Below, in pieces: positions 52,227 to 61,559 of a stretch of DNA of 64,000 bases. The stretch is taken from assembly GCA_035294305.1 (NCBI GenBank), contig DATGLD010000033.1, positions 1-64,000 on the forward strand. The letters run 5' to 3'. The DNA comes from DASRBN01 sp035294305. Lineage in GTDB: Bacteria; Chloroflexota; Ktedonobacteria; Ktedonobacterales; Ktedonobacteraceae. Made by a program: the position numbers and the translations under genes. The stretch's first letter is position 1, and the number at the start of each line of letters is the position of its first letter. The notes under the pieces are model-generated. The model was not told the origin of the DNA. It worked only from the letters and a program-made list of their open reading frames with translations, and did not search any database.

Positions 52227-53090
52227 TTGGTTGGACGGCATACCGGTAAGGGAAAATGCAGCGGAAAAGAGCGGTTGATATACGCGGCCCAAGTACTGAC
52301 GCAAGAGCACCCTTTTGATGATATCACGATTGATGACGTTATCAAAACCGCTGAACTCTCGCGTCCTGCTTTCTATTACCACTTTGCAGGGGGAAAAGAA
52401 GAGCTGCGCGCTGAATTGATACATCGTGGCATACTTCACGAGAAACAGGCGCAGGATACGCAGCAATCCATACTCGAGGCTGCTCTGCGCGTTTTCGCGC
52501 GTGCCGGAATTTCAGCGGCCACCCTGGAAGATATTGCCGCTGAAGCAGGTGTCACACGCGGCGCGCTCTTATGGCATTTTCACAGTAAAGATGAGTTACT
52601 CTCAGCCATCATTAAGCGCTATGGACCTCATTCTGTAGTACGCCCGGTCATCGAGTCGATTGAACACAACTTGAGAGATGGAATTCCGCTTGACGACGAG
52701 GCCGTGGTGCGGAAACTTGTTGCTGCCTTCTACGACGGCTTCACTGAGATGGGAGATTATGCGCGCCTAGCTATTCTACTTGTTCATACACATCCGGAGG
52801 CGGCCTGCATTCTCGCCGAGAAAATCGTCAAGGGGCGCAAAAGCATTATTGAGTATGTGAAAACACGCCAGGAAGAGGGCTCTTTCTCTCAGGATATTGA
52901 CCCCGCATTTTTCGTACAGGTAATATCCTTAACCTGCGCTATGCGTGTGGTGGGACAGGGACTCAGCGATCTTCTCCCTCTGGCACACCTCTCTCGCGAG
53001 GAAATTATCGATCAATTTGTCGCTTTACTTCTATACGGCATCGTTCGCCGCGATCAACCGCGTAAAGACGAAGCCTGGAAAGGAGTTTAA
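52227..53090 (+). CDS. TetR-family regulator with two DNA-binding domains
   Basis: The 287-residue protein holds two consecutive TetR-type N-terminal domains. The first, at about residues 13-66, includes ITIDDVIKTAELSRPAFYYH; the second, at about 78-130, includes ATLEDIAAEAGVTRGALLWH. A C-terminal ligand-binding region follows. Standard TetR proteins have one such domain and about 200 residues. TTG 52227 with GGAAAG upstream is the start. It is four bases before the MFS gene, so it is likely autoregulated and represses the efflux operon. Confidence 0.85.
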   Translation: MVGRHTGKGKCSGKERLIYAAQVLTQEHPFDDITIDDVIKTAELSRPAFYYHFAGGKEELRAELIHRGILHEKQAQDTQQSILEAALRVFARAGISAATLEDIAAEAGVTRGALLWHFHSKDELLSAIIKRYGPHSVVRPVIESIEHNLRDGIPLDDEAVVRKLVAAFYDGFTEMGDYARLAILLVHTHPEAACILAEKIVKGRKSIIEYVKTRQEEGSFSQDIDPAFFVQVISLTCAMRVVGQGLSDLLPLAHLSREEIIDQFVALLLYGIVRRDQPRKDEAWKGV

Positions 53091-53094
53091 CCGC

Positions 53095-54741
53095 ATGCAA
53101 GTCATGCAAGTCAATATCCAGGCGGCACGACGCGGCAGAGGACTTGACTACAAGTGGATACTGGCAATGGTTGTCATTCTAGGAGTGTTTATGAGCATCC
53201 TGGATCAGACTATCGTCAATATTGCCATACCACGCCTGCAAACAGCTTTCGGGGCCGATATCCACAGTGTCCAATGGGTGCTTACCGCCTATATCCTTGC
53301 CCAGGGCGTCGCCACACCGGCGGCGGCTTTCTTCTCAGACAGGCTGGGAATCAAGCGCTTCTACATCCTATCGCTGGTTGCATTTACCACCGGTTCGGCG
53401 TTGTGTGGTCTTGCCTGGAGTCTGCCGGTCCTGATCACATTCCGTATTTTGCAAGGGCTTGGAGGGGCCGCGCTGTTTCCTCTCTCCATCACATTGCTCT
53501 TCCGCGAGTTTCCACCGCAGGAACGAGGCATGGCAATGGGATTCTTCGGCGTCCCCGCGCTGTTGGCCCCGGCAATTGGTCCGACACTTGGCGGCTACCT
53601 TGTCACCTACGCGGGTTGGCAGTTGATTTTCTATATCAATGTGCCTGTCGGCATTGTGGCCATCCTCCTTTCCATCCTCTTCATACGCCCGGCACGTCCT
53701 GAGGGAAATACACGCTTCGACCCGCTCGGCTTCGTCTCTGCCGCTAGCGGACTGGCGCTGGTTCTCTACGCGCTTTCATCTGCCAGCACGGATGGATGGG
53801 GGTCTGGAACCGTTCTGGGTTGCCTTGCGGCAGGATTGTTCTTTATCGCGGTATTCATCGCTACGGAACTGATCCTGGCAAGTCGCGGTGGCCAACCGCT
53901 ACTCGATCTGCGTCTCTTCGCGAACGGGCCATTCCGCGCAGGCATGATCGCAAACGTCTTCGTCATTTTCAGCCTCTTTAGCGCGCTATTCCTGTTCCCG
54001 ATTTACCTGCAAGACCTGCGCCAGCTAAGCGCATTCCAGGCCGGCCTGATTTTACTACCCCAGGCGCTGGCCTCCATGGCAACGACAATTATCGGTGGGC
54101 GCCTGGTAGACAAAATCGGCGTGCGAGCTGTTATGATCCCTGGCCTGGTCATCCTGGCTTTTGCTACCTGGCAACTTGCACAATTAACCCTGTATTCACC
54201 CTATACATGGTTGCAATCAATGTTGATCTTGCGCGGCATGGCGCTCGGACTCACCATCCAGCCTCTAACGGTTGCCTCCCTCTCTGAAATCAGCCCGCGC
54301 CAACTAGGCCAGGCTTCCGCTATCAGCACTGTGAATCGTGCCGTGGCGAGCTCGCTTGGCATCGCTATACTGGCCACACTGGTGCAAACGCAAAGCATAT
54401 TACATTTCGGCCATCTTGCCGAGCAGGTAACGCCCAGTTCGCGCCTCGGTCAGCTCGTCCCGTTTATTCAGAACTACTTTATCCTGCATGGCGCTGATCC
54501 AACACTGGCCCATCAAACAGCAATCCAACTGATTGCCCGGTTTGTGAAAGGACAGGCTTTTGTTCTGGCTATACAAGATGCGTTAAGGCTCACCCTGGTT
54601 TTCATCGTCGTAGCTATCATTGCCACGCTGTTCGTCAGGTCCAGGCCCAGGCCACAAGGCGGGCCTGCTCCCGCACGAGCTGTCGAGGTTCCCACGCAAA
54701 CGGAAGATACCGCGCTTGCGGAGGCAGTACTGGCCGGATAA
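53095..54741 (+). CDS. DHA2-type MFS multidrug efflux transporter
   Basis: The 548-residue protein has about 14 helices. Typical EmrB-type motifs are LDQTIVNIAIPRLQTAFG, WVLTAYILAQGV, DRLGIKR and the antiporter motif GFFGVPALLAPAIGPTLGGYL. AAGGAG (53080-53085) is nine bases before ATG 53095. It pairs with the membrane fusion protein at 54829 as an EmrAB-like system, but no outer-membrane channel is present, as fits a single-membrane cell. Confidence 0.88.
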   Translation: MQVMQVNIQAARRGRGLDYKWILAMVVILGVFMSILDQTIVNIAIPRLQTAFGADIHSVQWVLTAYILAQGVATPAAAFFSDRLGIKRFYILSLVAFTTGSALCGLAWSLPVLITFRILQGLGGAALFPLSITLLFREFPPQERGMAMGFFGVPALLAPAIGPTLGGYLVTYAGWQLIFYINVPVGIVAILLSILFIRPARPEGNTRFDPLGFVSAASGLALVLYALSSASTDGWGSGTVLGCLAAGLFFIAVFIATELILASRGGQPLLDLRLFANGPFRAGMIANVFVIFSLFSALFLFPIYLQDLRQLSAFQAGLILLPQALASMATTIIGGRLVDKIGVRAVMIPGLVILAFATWQLAQLTLYSPYTWLQSMLILRGMALGLTIQPLTVASLSEISPRQLGQASAISTVNRAVASSLGIAILATLVQTQSILHFGHLAEQVTPSSRLGQLVPFIQNYFILHGADPTLAHQTAIQLIARFVKGQAFVLAIQDALRLTLVFIVVAIIATLFVRSRPRPQGGPAPARAVEVPTQTEDTALAEAVLAG

Positions 54742-54828
54742 TGCCCGATAAAATATTCAGCGCTTGTGAGGTAATACGCCAGGACGCCTCAACAGCATTT
54801 TTTAGTTTATTACAAGGGAGATGATTCT

Positions 54829-55494
54829 ATGCGTCGTTTAATTCTTGTTCCACTGCTTATTTTCATCGCACTGCTCGCCATTGGCGGAGTGATTGTTTAC
54901 GCCGTCTGGAACAACTATACCTACTACAGCACCGATGATGCACAGGTCACCGGGCCAATTGTGAATGTGAGCGCGCCGGCGGCCGGTATCCTCACCAGTC
55001 TTTCAATTAAGCAGGGTGATACAGTTACTTCCGGCGAGATAATTGGTACGGTCACCCTGGCATCCGGCACAAATAGCGCTGGCGGGGCTCCAGCTACTAT
55101 CAATATTACCAGCCCTATGAATGGCACGGTTTTACAAGTTCCGGCGGTACAGAATCAAACCGTTGCGCCCGGCCTGACGATCGCGGAGGTGACCAACCTC
55201 AGCGCCATAAACGTGACCGCTTATGTCGATGAGAATTCCATCAGTAATGTCAGCGCTGGCCAGGCAGTCGATATTACCATTGATGCCTATAGTGGGACGA
55301 CTCTGAGCGGCCACGTGCAGCAAATTGTCCAGGCAGCCGCCGGCGAATTTTCCCTTCTGCCCAATGAGGACCCGACCAGCGGAAATTTTACCAAAGTGGG
55401 GCAGCGCATCCCGGTAATCATTACGCTCGACAATACTGGCGGCAAGGATCTTCTTCCAGGCATGAGCGCCGAGGTTACCATTCACCTTCACTAG
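54829..55494 (+). CDS. HlyD/EmrA-like membrane fusion (adaptor) protein
   Basis: The 221-residue protein has one N-terminal membrane segment (residues 5-27) and a biotinyl-lipoyl-like half motif (TDDAQVTGPIVNVSAPAAGI, then LSIKQGDTV) followed by a beta-barrel domain (IDAYSGTTLSGHV). It is shorter than EmrA (about 390) because the helical hairpin is absent. GGGAGATGATTCT precedes the ATG. It lies 87 bases after the MFS gene, in an efflux operon. Confidence 0.82.
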   Translation: MRRLILVPLLIFIALLAIGGVIVYAVWNNYTYYSTDDAQVTGPIVNVSAPAAGILTSLSIKQGDTVTSGEIIGTVTLASGTNSAGGAPATINITSPMNGTVLQVPAVQNQTVAPGLTIAEVTNLSAINVTAYVDENSISNVSAGQAVDITIDAYSGTTLSGHVQQIVQAAAGEFSLLPNEDPTSGNFTKVGQRIPVIITLDNTGGKDLLPGMSAEVTIHLH

Positions 55495-55553
55495 CAAATC
55501 CAGCAAATGACGCTACAGGTATATACCGTTCCTGATACACAAAGGAGGCTTTC

Positions 55554-56003
55554 ATGAATTTATTGATTATGGGCGGCTTGATCGTCATAGCGGCGGCAGC
55601 CATTCTCGGCGCTGTACTCCTCTCGATTAGCGAGCAGCGTGCCGAGAAAGCGCATGCCAACGCAGAAGCCGCAGTCGCAACCAATACGCGTTCGCCGGCA
55701 AGCAGCGCAGCACATCAAGGCGTGCCAACTAGCAGGACCGCTCCCATAAAACACTCCATACCGGTTCCCACAGAGCGTGCCTATGCTACGGCAGGAGACG
55801 ACCAACAACTATCCACACTTAACGGTCAGTTCCACGAACTTGCCTCTGAGTTGCGTACCCTTTACCAGCATGCCTGGGAACTTGAGCAGCACTTACGTGT
55901 ACTTACTGAGGCTGTTGATCGCATCGAACAATCACAAGCTGCGCATTTCAGCATCGCTGAAGAAGCGCGCGTTCATTCCCCTGGAGATGGTTCGCAGCTA
56001 TAG
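55554..56003 (+). CDS. Single-pass membrane protein with coiled coil
   Basis: The 149-residue protein has one N-terminal helix (LLIMGGLIVIAAAAILGAVL), a low-complexity middle and a C-terminal coiled coil (about residues 85-130, LNGQFHELASELRTL). AAAGGAGGCTTTC precedes the ATG. It is last in the efflux operon. I do not recognise a family; it could be an accessory to the transporter. Confidence 0.7.
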   Translation: MNLLIMGGLIVIAAAAILGAVLLSISEQRAEKAHANAEAAVATNTRSPASSAAHQGVPTSRTAPIKHSIPVPTERAYATAGDDQQLSTLNGQFHELASELRTLYQHAWELEQHLRVLTEAVDRIEQSQAAHFSIAEEARVHSPGDGSQL

Positions 56004-56079
56004 ACTGCTTTTCCATCTTTGGAGGCCTCAATCATACTAACCAACTAGAAAAGAGGAAACACCTTTAAAAAAACCAGGA

Positions 56080-56130
56080 GCAGCCGCATAGCACCGTGCG
56101 CATTATAAGATTCTGACTTTATGCGGCTGC
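56080..56130 (-). terminator. Terminator downstream of the GT87-like gene
   Basis: GCAGCCGCATA (56080-56090) and TATGCGGCTGC (56120-56130) form an 11-bp stem with a 29-base loop. On the minus strand the stem is followed by GGTTTTTTTAAAGG, so it ends the gene at 56143-57585 and may also block read-through from the efflux operon. Confidence 0.75.
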
Positions 56131-56142
56131 CCCTCAAAGAGA

Positions 56143-57585
56143 CTACCCAGGATTGACAGAGTGATATCCCTGCGCGACAGATTCCTGCTCGTTCCCATCC
56201 TCAAGTTGAGCGCTGCTTGCCTGGCGCAAGAGGCCGACTACCGCACCGAGTATAAGCAAGTTGCGCACAGAAACCAGTGGATAGAAAATCGGCAGTAAGG
56301 GAACTGCTGAAAGATTATGAACATAAAAGTAGATGCCGGGGTAAATTAACATAGTCAGCAGGCAAACACTCTCCCAATAGAAGAATCTCTTGTAGCTGCT
56401 CTGATAGACAATAGCGGCAAAAGGAGCTAACCAGATGAGATATTGCGGGCTGAAGACTTTGCCGGTAATGATGATGATGAGTAAGGTCAGAAAGACTGAT
56501 TGAGCAAGTGATAGTTTACCACGCCACTGTAAATAAAAAGTAGCCCCTAATCCGATGACAAGGCCAAGCATGCACAAAGCAGAGACGAGAGGAGAGAGCG
56601 GACTGAGTACATTGAGAGACCCATAAGAGTCGATATAGGTCTTGGGAACGTGGAAGAAGCTAGCCATCCATAACAGGCAAGCCGAGAAAGACTCGATCTG
56701 GTCCGGGCGCAAAGCAAAATAACTAAGAGGCGCAAGCGTATCCTGTACACTAAAGAGAAGTGAGACGACCTCGATGCCCAGGCAGATACCGGTAAAGATA
56801 GCCAAACCCTCAAGACGACGCCAGGAGTACCAGCGCTCCATGCTTCGCTTTTGCTGAGCAACGAAGAAAGGCAAAATTAACACTGCCGGATAAATCTTGA
56901 AGAGGGTGCCAAGCGCAAGCAGAACAAAAGCCCACTTCCACTTTGAGCCTTGCGCACAGATCCAGGCAACAAAGGTACACAAAGCAGGAATGAGATCAAA
57001 TCGACCCCCGACGGTCACTAAACCTGCTGTTGTCAGGAAGAGGCCAAAGGCGATGGCAGTCCTCCTCGATACAAAACGCTTCACCACAAAGTAAAAACCA
57101 ATAGCCAGCAGGATCATCCATAAGGCAAAGATGATCTGATACCACTGCAATGGCCCAATCAGGCCCGCCAGGAAAGGCAAGAGACTGAGAAACGGGTACT
57201 CGTATGGCAGCGTATGCCATGGCTGGGTCTGAGATTGGGAAGAGACGAAATTGATCATCCAGGCAGGTAAGTGCCATGACTTCAGGTCCTGTAGAATTGC
57301 AGCCTGCGTAAGAATAGTGCTTTCGGTTGAACTCATAAATATACATTGCGAAGGTGGGAGCTCTTCTAAGGCAGAAACGCCTTGCGTGAAAGAGATTGCA
57401 TAACACTGGTAACGGGCGGCATCGGTCAGCGTGCCATATAGCGTGATGATCCACCATATACCGCCTAACAGGACAAACGACATGAAAAGGAGCATCAGTA
57501 TATCGAATGCATACCTGTTCTTCTGCAGCTTTGCAAGCAAAAGGGGCTTTGTCGAGGAATGCTGTTTTTGCTCCTGATAATTCAT
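56143..57585 (-). CDS. GT87-like (DUF2029) membrane mannosyltransferase
   Basis: The 480-residue protein has about 12 membrane segments, an acidic early loop, and the GT87 pattern RFDLIPALCTFVAWICAQG, FKIYPAVLILPFFVAQQKR and FSPQYLIWLAPF. It probably uses polyprenyl-phosphate-mannose. Its upstream gap has a palindrome AGTACT-TATC-AGTACT 90-105 bases before the ATG. Confidence 0.8.
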   Translation of the reverse strand: MNYQEQKQHSSTKPLLLAKLQKNRYAFDILMLLFMSFVLLGGIWWIITLYGTLTDAARYQCYAISFTQGVSALEELPPSQCIFMSSTESTILTQAAILQDLKSWHLPAWMINFVSSQSQTQPWHTLPYEYPFLSLLPFLAGLIGPLQWYQIIFALWMILLAIGFYFVVKRFVSRRTAIAFGLFLTTAGLVTVGGRFDLIPALCTFVAWICAQGSKWKWAFVLLALGTLFKIYPAVLILPFFVAQQKRSMERWYSWRRLEGLAIFTGICLGIEVVSLLFSVQDTLAPLSYFALRPDQIESFSACLLWMASFFHVPKTYIDSYGSLNVLSPLSPLVSALCMLGLVIGLGATFYLQWRGKLSLAQSVFLTLLIIIITGKVFSPQYLIWLAPFAAIVYQSSYKRFFYWESVCLLTMLIYPGIYFYVHNLSAVPLLPIFYPLVSVRNLLILGAVVGLLRQASSAQLEDGNEQESVAQGYHSVNPG

Positions 57586-57971
57586 TAGTTTGTCTCAACC
57601 ATCTCTTTCAGCGTATCCCCTTACAAGCAGGGGGCTTTCTCGAATACTCCTCTGCATCCATTGAGCAGGATAGAAGTACTTATCAGTACTTCATTGGCCA
57701 AAGCTATACCGCCTCGAACTCGATGGGGGAACAGATAACTCTGATTCGAATACTGCTGACCTGTATTATATATAACCTCAACAGATGTAGCAAGAGGGGC
57801 GAGTGAATAAGTATCTAAAGCTCATCAATTACGAAACGCGACGGCTCTCACAGTGCCGGCCTGTTCCGTTCGCGGAAAACGATCTGAGAATGGAGATTAT
57901 TTATTGTACATCACGTCTGAATGGCGTCCAATTTTATGCGACTTTGCCAGTATTTCATGGCTATAGGAAGA
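57586..57971. other. Intergenic gap before the split M55 gene
   Basis: The 386-base gap contains palindrome copy 2 (57675-57690) and otherwise no gene that I can support. Short reading frames here show no recognisable protein pattern. Confidence 0.4.
57675..57690. promoter_or_regulatory. Palindrome AGTACT-N4-AGTACT, copy 2
   Basis: AGTACTTATCAGTACT differs by one base in the spacer from the site at 36885-36900. It lies upstream of the GT87-like gene. Confidence 0.45.
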
Positions 57972-58662
57972 CTACCTGTCCACCAGCGAGCGCGTCAACG
58001 CGACAACTGTCACGAACTTGCGATAGAGATCAAGTAGATTGTCGCTGCTCAAAATCACCGTGCGTGGCCCTACTAGCTCAACGCCCCGTATCCAGGAGGC
58101 CATCTCGGCCATATCCGCCACCAGAAAGGTAATTTCCAAGGGAACCGGCAAGTTGAACTCCGGCGGGCGCATCTTTTCGATATTGCTTACCGCCCGGAAC
58201 GCTCCCTCTCGCAACATTTCACGGGCAACCGTAGGATGGATATGAGCGGCGGCAAATCGCCCAAGCGATTGCTTTACGACCACTTTCTCCGCGCTGGGTG
58301 CGATGCTCTCTGCCTCCTTTGTTGTTACAGCATCCCCGCTCACAAAGATAATTGGCACGCCATAATGGGCCGCCACGAGTGCATTAATGCCCGATTCCCC
58401 CACGATTTCGCCATTGATACGCACTTCCCAGATAGCGCGCGGGTTATACGTATGCGATAGCACCGCGTGTTCTGCTCCAATCGAGCCGTGATAGCTCACG
58501 AAGCATACACCATCGAAGCTGGCATCCAGCCCCTGCATCATATAGAGTGGCTTGTGCTTGCCGGTAATCAATGTAGCCTGTCCAAGTAAGTCCTGCGGAT
58601 GAAGGTTGCGCATATCATGATGTGAGTCATTGACGACGAACTCATTCGCGCCTGCATCTAAA

Positions 58663-59712
58663 ACGTTTGGTGTGAAATAGAAAGGACTTGAAAGAAGGGT
58701 ATCCTGTATCCTACAGTGAGCTTGTCTAACCAATCCACAAGGAAAAGGAGCTCGCTGATGGACCAAGATACCTTTCTGACTACACTGTACGTGATGATCG
58801 ATGATTTTTGCCAGTCGCACGGCTTTGCGGAGAAACACCGCCCTGGACCAGCCGCCTCGCTGTCGTGTAGCGAGGTCGTGACGCTGGCGGTGTTTGGCCA
58901 ATGGGCGCGCTTTGCCAGTGAACGCGCCTTCTACCGCTATGCAGTGGGCCACTTGCGAACGGCGTTTCCCTCCCTGCCCCAGCGCGAGCAATTCAATCGC
59001 CTGCAGCGGGGCTATCGTGATGTCATCGTGGCCTTCAGCTTGTTCCTGGTCGAGCAGATGCAGGCGCCATGCTGCTTGTACGAGGCGCTGGACAGCTCGG
59101 GCATCCCCACCCGCGATGCCAAACGGCGTGGCACCGGCTGGTTGGCCGGACAAGCCGACATCGGCTGGAGCAACCGCATTGGCTGGTATGAGGGCTTGCA
59201 TCTGCTCACCTCGATTACGCCGACGGGCGTGATTACTGGCTTTGGTTTTGCCCCAGCCAGTTGCAACGACCACACCCTGGCCGAGACCTTTTTCGCTGCG
59301 CGTCAGCATCCCTCGCCGCGCTTGCCTAGTGTCGGTGCGCCAGCCCAGGGCGTCTATGTCGCCGACAAAGGCTTTGCCGGCGACTACCTGCATCGTGACT
59401 GGCAAGCACACTATGGCGCAGAAGTGGTCAGCCCTCCCCACCAGAGAAGCAAGGTGCGCTGGTCCAAAGACTGGCGGCGCTGGCTGGCCGGGCTGCGCCA
59501 AATCATTGAGACCATCTATGACAAATTGCTCAATGCCTTTCGGCTGGCGCGGGAGCGGCCTCATGCTCTGGACGGCTTTCAAGCCCGTCTGGCAGCCAAA
59601 GTGGCCTTGCATAACTTTTGTATCTGGCTCAACCTGCGGCTTGGGCGCGATCCGTTGGCCTTTGCCGATTTGCTCGACTGGTAAAGTCGTCATCTCAATT
59701 CACACCAAACGT
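58663..59712 (+). mobile_element. IS982-like insertion sequence (1,050 bp)
   Basis: Perfect 14-bp ends ACGTTTGGTGTGAA (58663-58676) and TTCACACCAAACGT (59699-59712) enclose one intact transposase gene. The flanking TAAA (58659-58662 and 59713-59716) is the target duplication. The inserted site is inside the M55 gene, so the element is recent and complete. Confidence 0.88.
58758..59684 (+). CDS. DDE transposase of the IS982-like element
   Basis: The 308-residue transposase starts at ATG 58758 behind AAAGGAG. Candidate catalytic residues are D112 (ALDSSGIPTRD), D203 (VADKGFAGD) and E251 (RQIIETIYDKLLNAF), in the DDE order with the IS982-like ADKG and IE motifs. Family assignment is by motif. 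The 4-bp duplication is shorter than the 7-9 bp usual for IS982, so it may be a divergent or IS5-type element. GC content appears higher than in adjacent genes. Confidence 0.85.
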   Translation: MDQDTFLTTLYVMIDDFCQSHGFAEKHRPGPAASLSCSEVVTLAVFGQWARFASERAFYRYAVGHLRTAFPSLPQREQFNRLQRGYRDVIVAFSLFLVEQMQAPCCLYEALDSSGIPTRDAKRRGTGWLAGQADIGWSNRIGWYEGLHLLTSITPTGVITGFGFAPASCNDHTLAETFFAARQHPSPRLPSVGAPAQGVYVADKGFAGDYLHRDWQAHYGAEVVSPPHQRSKVRWSKDWRRWLAGLRQIIETIYDKLLNAFRLARERPHALDGFQARLAAKVALHNFCIWLNLRLGRDPLAFADLLDW

Positions 59713-59869
59713 TAAAGCTCCCTGGATGACAGCATTGACCTCGCTGGTGAGCAAATGGCGGCCCTGCTCGTATTCAGGATTGCCCTCGATGATCTGCTCC
59801 CACGCGACGATCCCGCTAGTTCCTTCAAAGTCAGTGGAAAGGAATAATTTCATGGATGCTATGCTCCTT

Positions 59870-60778
59870 CTATACTGCTACGTTCGCGATGGCCTTTCGC
59901 AACTCCTGCGCTTTCTGCACAGGATTGGAATCGTTCGTCCACAGACCCCAGATCGCCTCGGACGACGCCCCGTACTTCAATTTGCCGGGCGCGCGCCCGA
60001 TAGCGAGGATTTCGACATGCAAGTGAAAGCGCTCATTAGCTAATTGATGTATTCCCAGCAAATAGGGCATGGGAGCCATTGCACCATCGCACAATGCATT
60101 ATAACCGCGCACAACCGTCAGTAATATGGCTCCCAGGTCGTGCAGTTCGTTATCTGACATTAGTGAAAGATTCGGCACGTGACGGCGCGGGTAAAGATGC
60201 GTCTCATATGGATATCGCACGTAGGGTGGTAAAAAAACCTGCCAGGTAGCGTTAGCGGCTACCTGATAATCGCTGTTCGTCATTTCCTCTCGCACGCGGC
60301 AAAATCGGCACCCCTTGCCTTCGCTATCATCTTTCAGAACCGTCTCTAACTCTCGTTCCAATAGCGGAGGGATCACCGAGACGCCGAATGCCTGGCCATG
60401 CGGATGGTGTTGTGTTTGCCCAATCGCTTCGCCACTGTTCTCGAAGATCATCACGCTCAGATAGCGCGAGGCGAGGTCGCGGTAAAGGTCACGCCACAAA
60501 AGTGTGACGGCGTATACCTCATCTACGGTCAATTGGGTAAAGGTGCGGTTATGATCCCGGTTATAAATCACGACATAGGCTTCTCCAATTGGAGGTACCA
60601 ATGGGGGGAAATCATTGGGATGCAGCCATACCTGCGTTTCCGGCCCTACTTTGCCATTGACGATATCCGCGCAGAAAGGGCAGGCAGCAGTTCCTTCTCG
60701 CCTGTTCATGCGATGCGGAGCATTGACAAGATATTGACGAAGAATAGGATTCCAGACTAACGTTGTCGTCGATTCCAT
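59870..60778 (-). CDS. galT: Galactose-1-phosphate uridylyltransferase
   Basis: The 302-residue enzyme (HIT superfamily) has the Zn-binding CPFC (33-36) and the active-site HPHGQ (125-129, nucleophile His127). It exchanges UMP between UDP-glucose and galactose-1-phosphate. ATG 60778 with GAGGATAAC upstream is chosen over 60805. It lies in a minus-strand run with the unknown gene 60807 upstream and the M55 gene downstream. Confidence 0.9.
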   Translation of the reverse strand: MESTTTLVWNPILRQYLVNAPHRMNRREGTAACPFCADIVNGKVGPETQVWLHPNDFPPLVPPIGEAYVVIYNRDHNRTFTQLTVDEVYAVTLLWRDLYRDLASRYLSVMIFENSGEAIGQTQHHPHGQAFGVSVIPPLLERELETVLKDDSEGKGCRFCRVREEMTNSDYQVAANATWQVFLPPYVRYPYETHLYPRRHVPNLSLMSDNELHDLGAILLTVVRGYNALCDGAMAPMPYLLGIHQLANERFHLHVEILAIGRAPGKLKYGASSEAIWGLWTNDSNPVQKAQELRKAIANVAV

Positions 60779-60806
60779 GTTATCCTCATGACAGTTCATG
60801 CCCATT

Positions 60807-61364
60807 TTACGGATGATGGTGCCTGGCCTGACTTCCCATCAAAACACAGCGTCCCTGGCGCGCGTAAGAGGCGAGCAGTTTTCCTTTATTGGCAACCGCG
60901 CCATCCTCTCCGCCGGCAAAAAGCCATTCATCCCAGGCCGACTTCTCGATAAAAAGCGCCCAGGCTACGGGGGAAAGCAGGTTCCGCGCTGCGCGCATAA
61001 TCTCCACGGCATCATCAATCCCCGGCTCCAGTTCCTTAACAGGCTTGAGTCCGGCGGAAGCCAGCGCTTCGAAGGTGCAAATCGAGCGAACCTCTCCCTC
61101 TACCACCTCACATACAATGCCTAATGCCAGCTCCTCGTGTTCTGCTCCTCCATCTTCCATGAGTACAGTCTTCCATACTCCCACAACCAGGCTACACGGC
61201 GATGGCAGATTTTTGAGGAAAGAGTTTATCTGGAGCTTATCCCATCCATGCCACGAGTACGCACTAGCAGACTGATCCAGCTGTAAAGCGGCATTCAATA
61301 ATGGACGCGCCGCCTGCCAGAGACAAGAATCGGCATCAAGCACTACTAATTCATTTGCTAACAC
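60807..61364 (-). CDS. Unknown protein encoded upstream of galT
   Basis: The 185-residue protein starts at GTG 61364 (GGAG five bases upstream). It is alpha/beta in pattern, with a central SLVVGVWKTVLMEDG strand and VEGEVRSICTFEALASAG, and ends HHHP. No known motif is recognised. It is one base from the longer galT start, so it is probably co-transcribed and functionally tied to galT. It is likely cytosolic. Confidence 0.6.
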   Translation of the reverse strand: MLANELVVLDADSCLWQAARPLLNAALQLDQSASAYSWHGWDKLQINSFLKNLPSPCSLVVGVWKTVLMEDGGAEHEELALGIVCEVVEGEVRSICTFEALASAGLKPVKELEPGIDDAVEIMRAARNLLSPVAWALFIEKSAWDEWLFAGGEDGAVANKGKLLASYARQGRCVLMGSQARHHHP

Positions 61365-61559
61365 ATTTACTCCACAAAATCACGGAAGACCTACCCCGGA
61401 TGCGAGCAATCGGGTCCCTACACCCCACCCTTTTCAAAAGATGGGAACGTTATCTCCACTCAGTATACTACAGGCACTCATTGCATGCTATAATTGCATA
61501 TAGAATGACCCAGGCCCAACATAGCAACGGTTCATGAACGCAAATTGAGGACATTTCTC

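Larger units (their letters stand above)
57972..59853 (-). pseudogene. dppA: DppA-type M55 D-aminopeptidase gene interrupted by an IS element
   Basis: The 5' part (59853-59713) encodes 47 codons with the M55 metal motif (MKLFLSTDFEGTSG, D8 and E10). The 3' part (58658-57972) continues in frame with DAGANEFVVNDSHHDM and runs to the stop. Removing the IS and one copy of the 4-bp TTTA duplication restores an uninterrupted 275-residue protein, the normal DppA size. As it stands, the upper part reads into the IS and stops after about five codons. SD AAGGAG precedes ATG 59853. It follows galT on the minus strand. Confidence 0.9.

Noticed and set aside
52945..53094. Early start for the MFS gene
   Set aside because: It lies inside the TetR gene in another frame; ATG 53095 has AAGGAG nine bases upstream and matches the family start.
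57972..59693. A 573-residue minus-strand reading frame
   Set aside because: Its upper half is the antisense of the IS transposase; only the lower part is real (M55 C-terminus). It is a chimera caused by the insertion.
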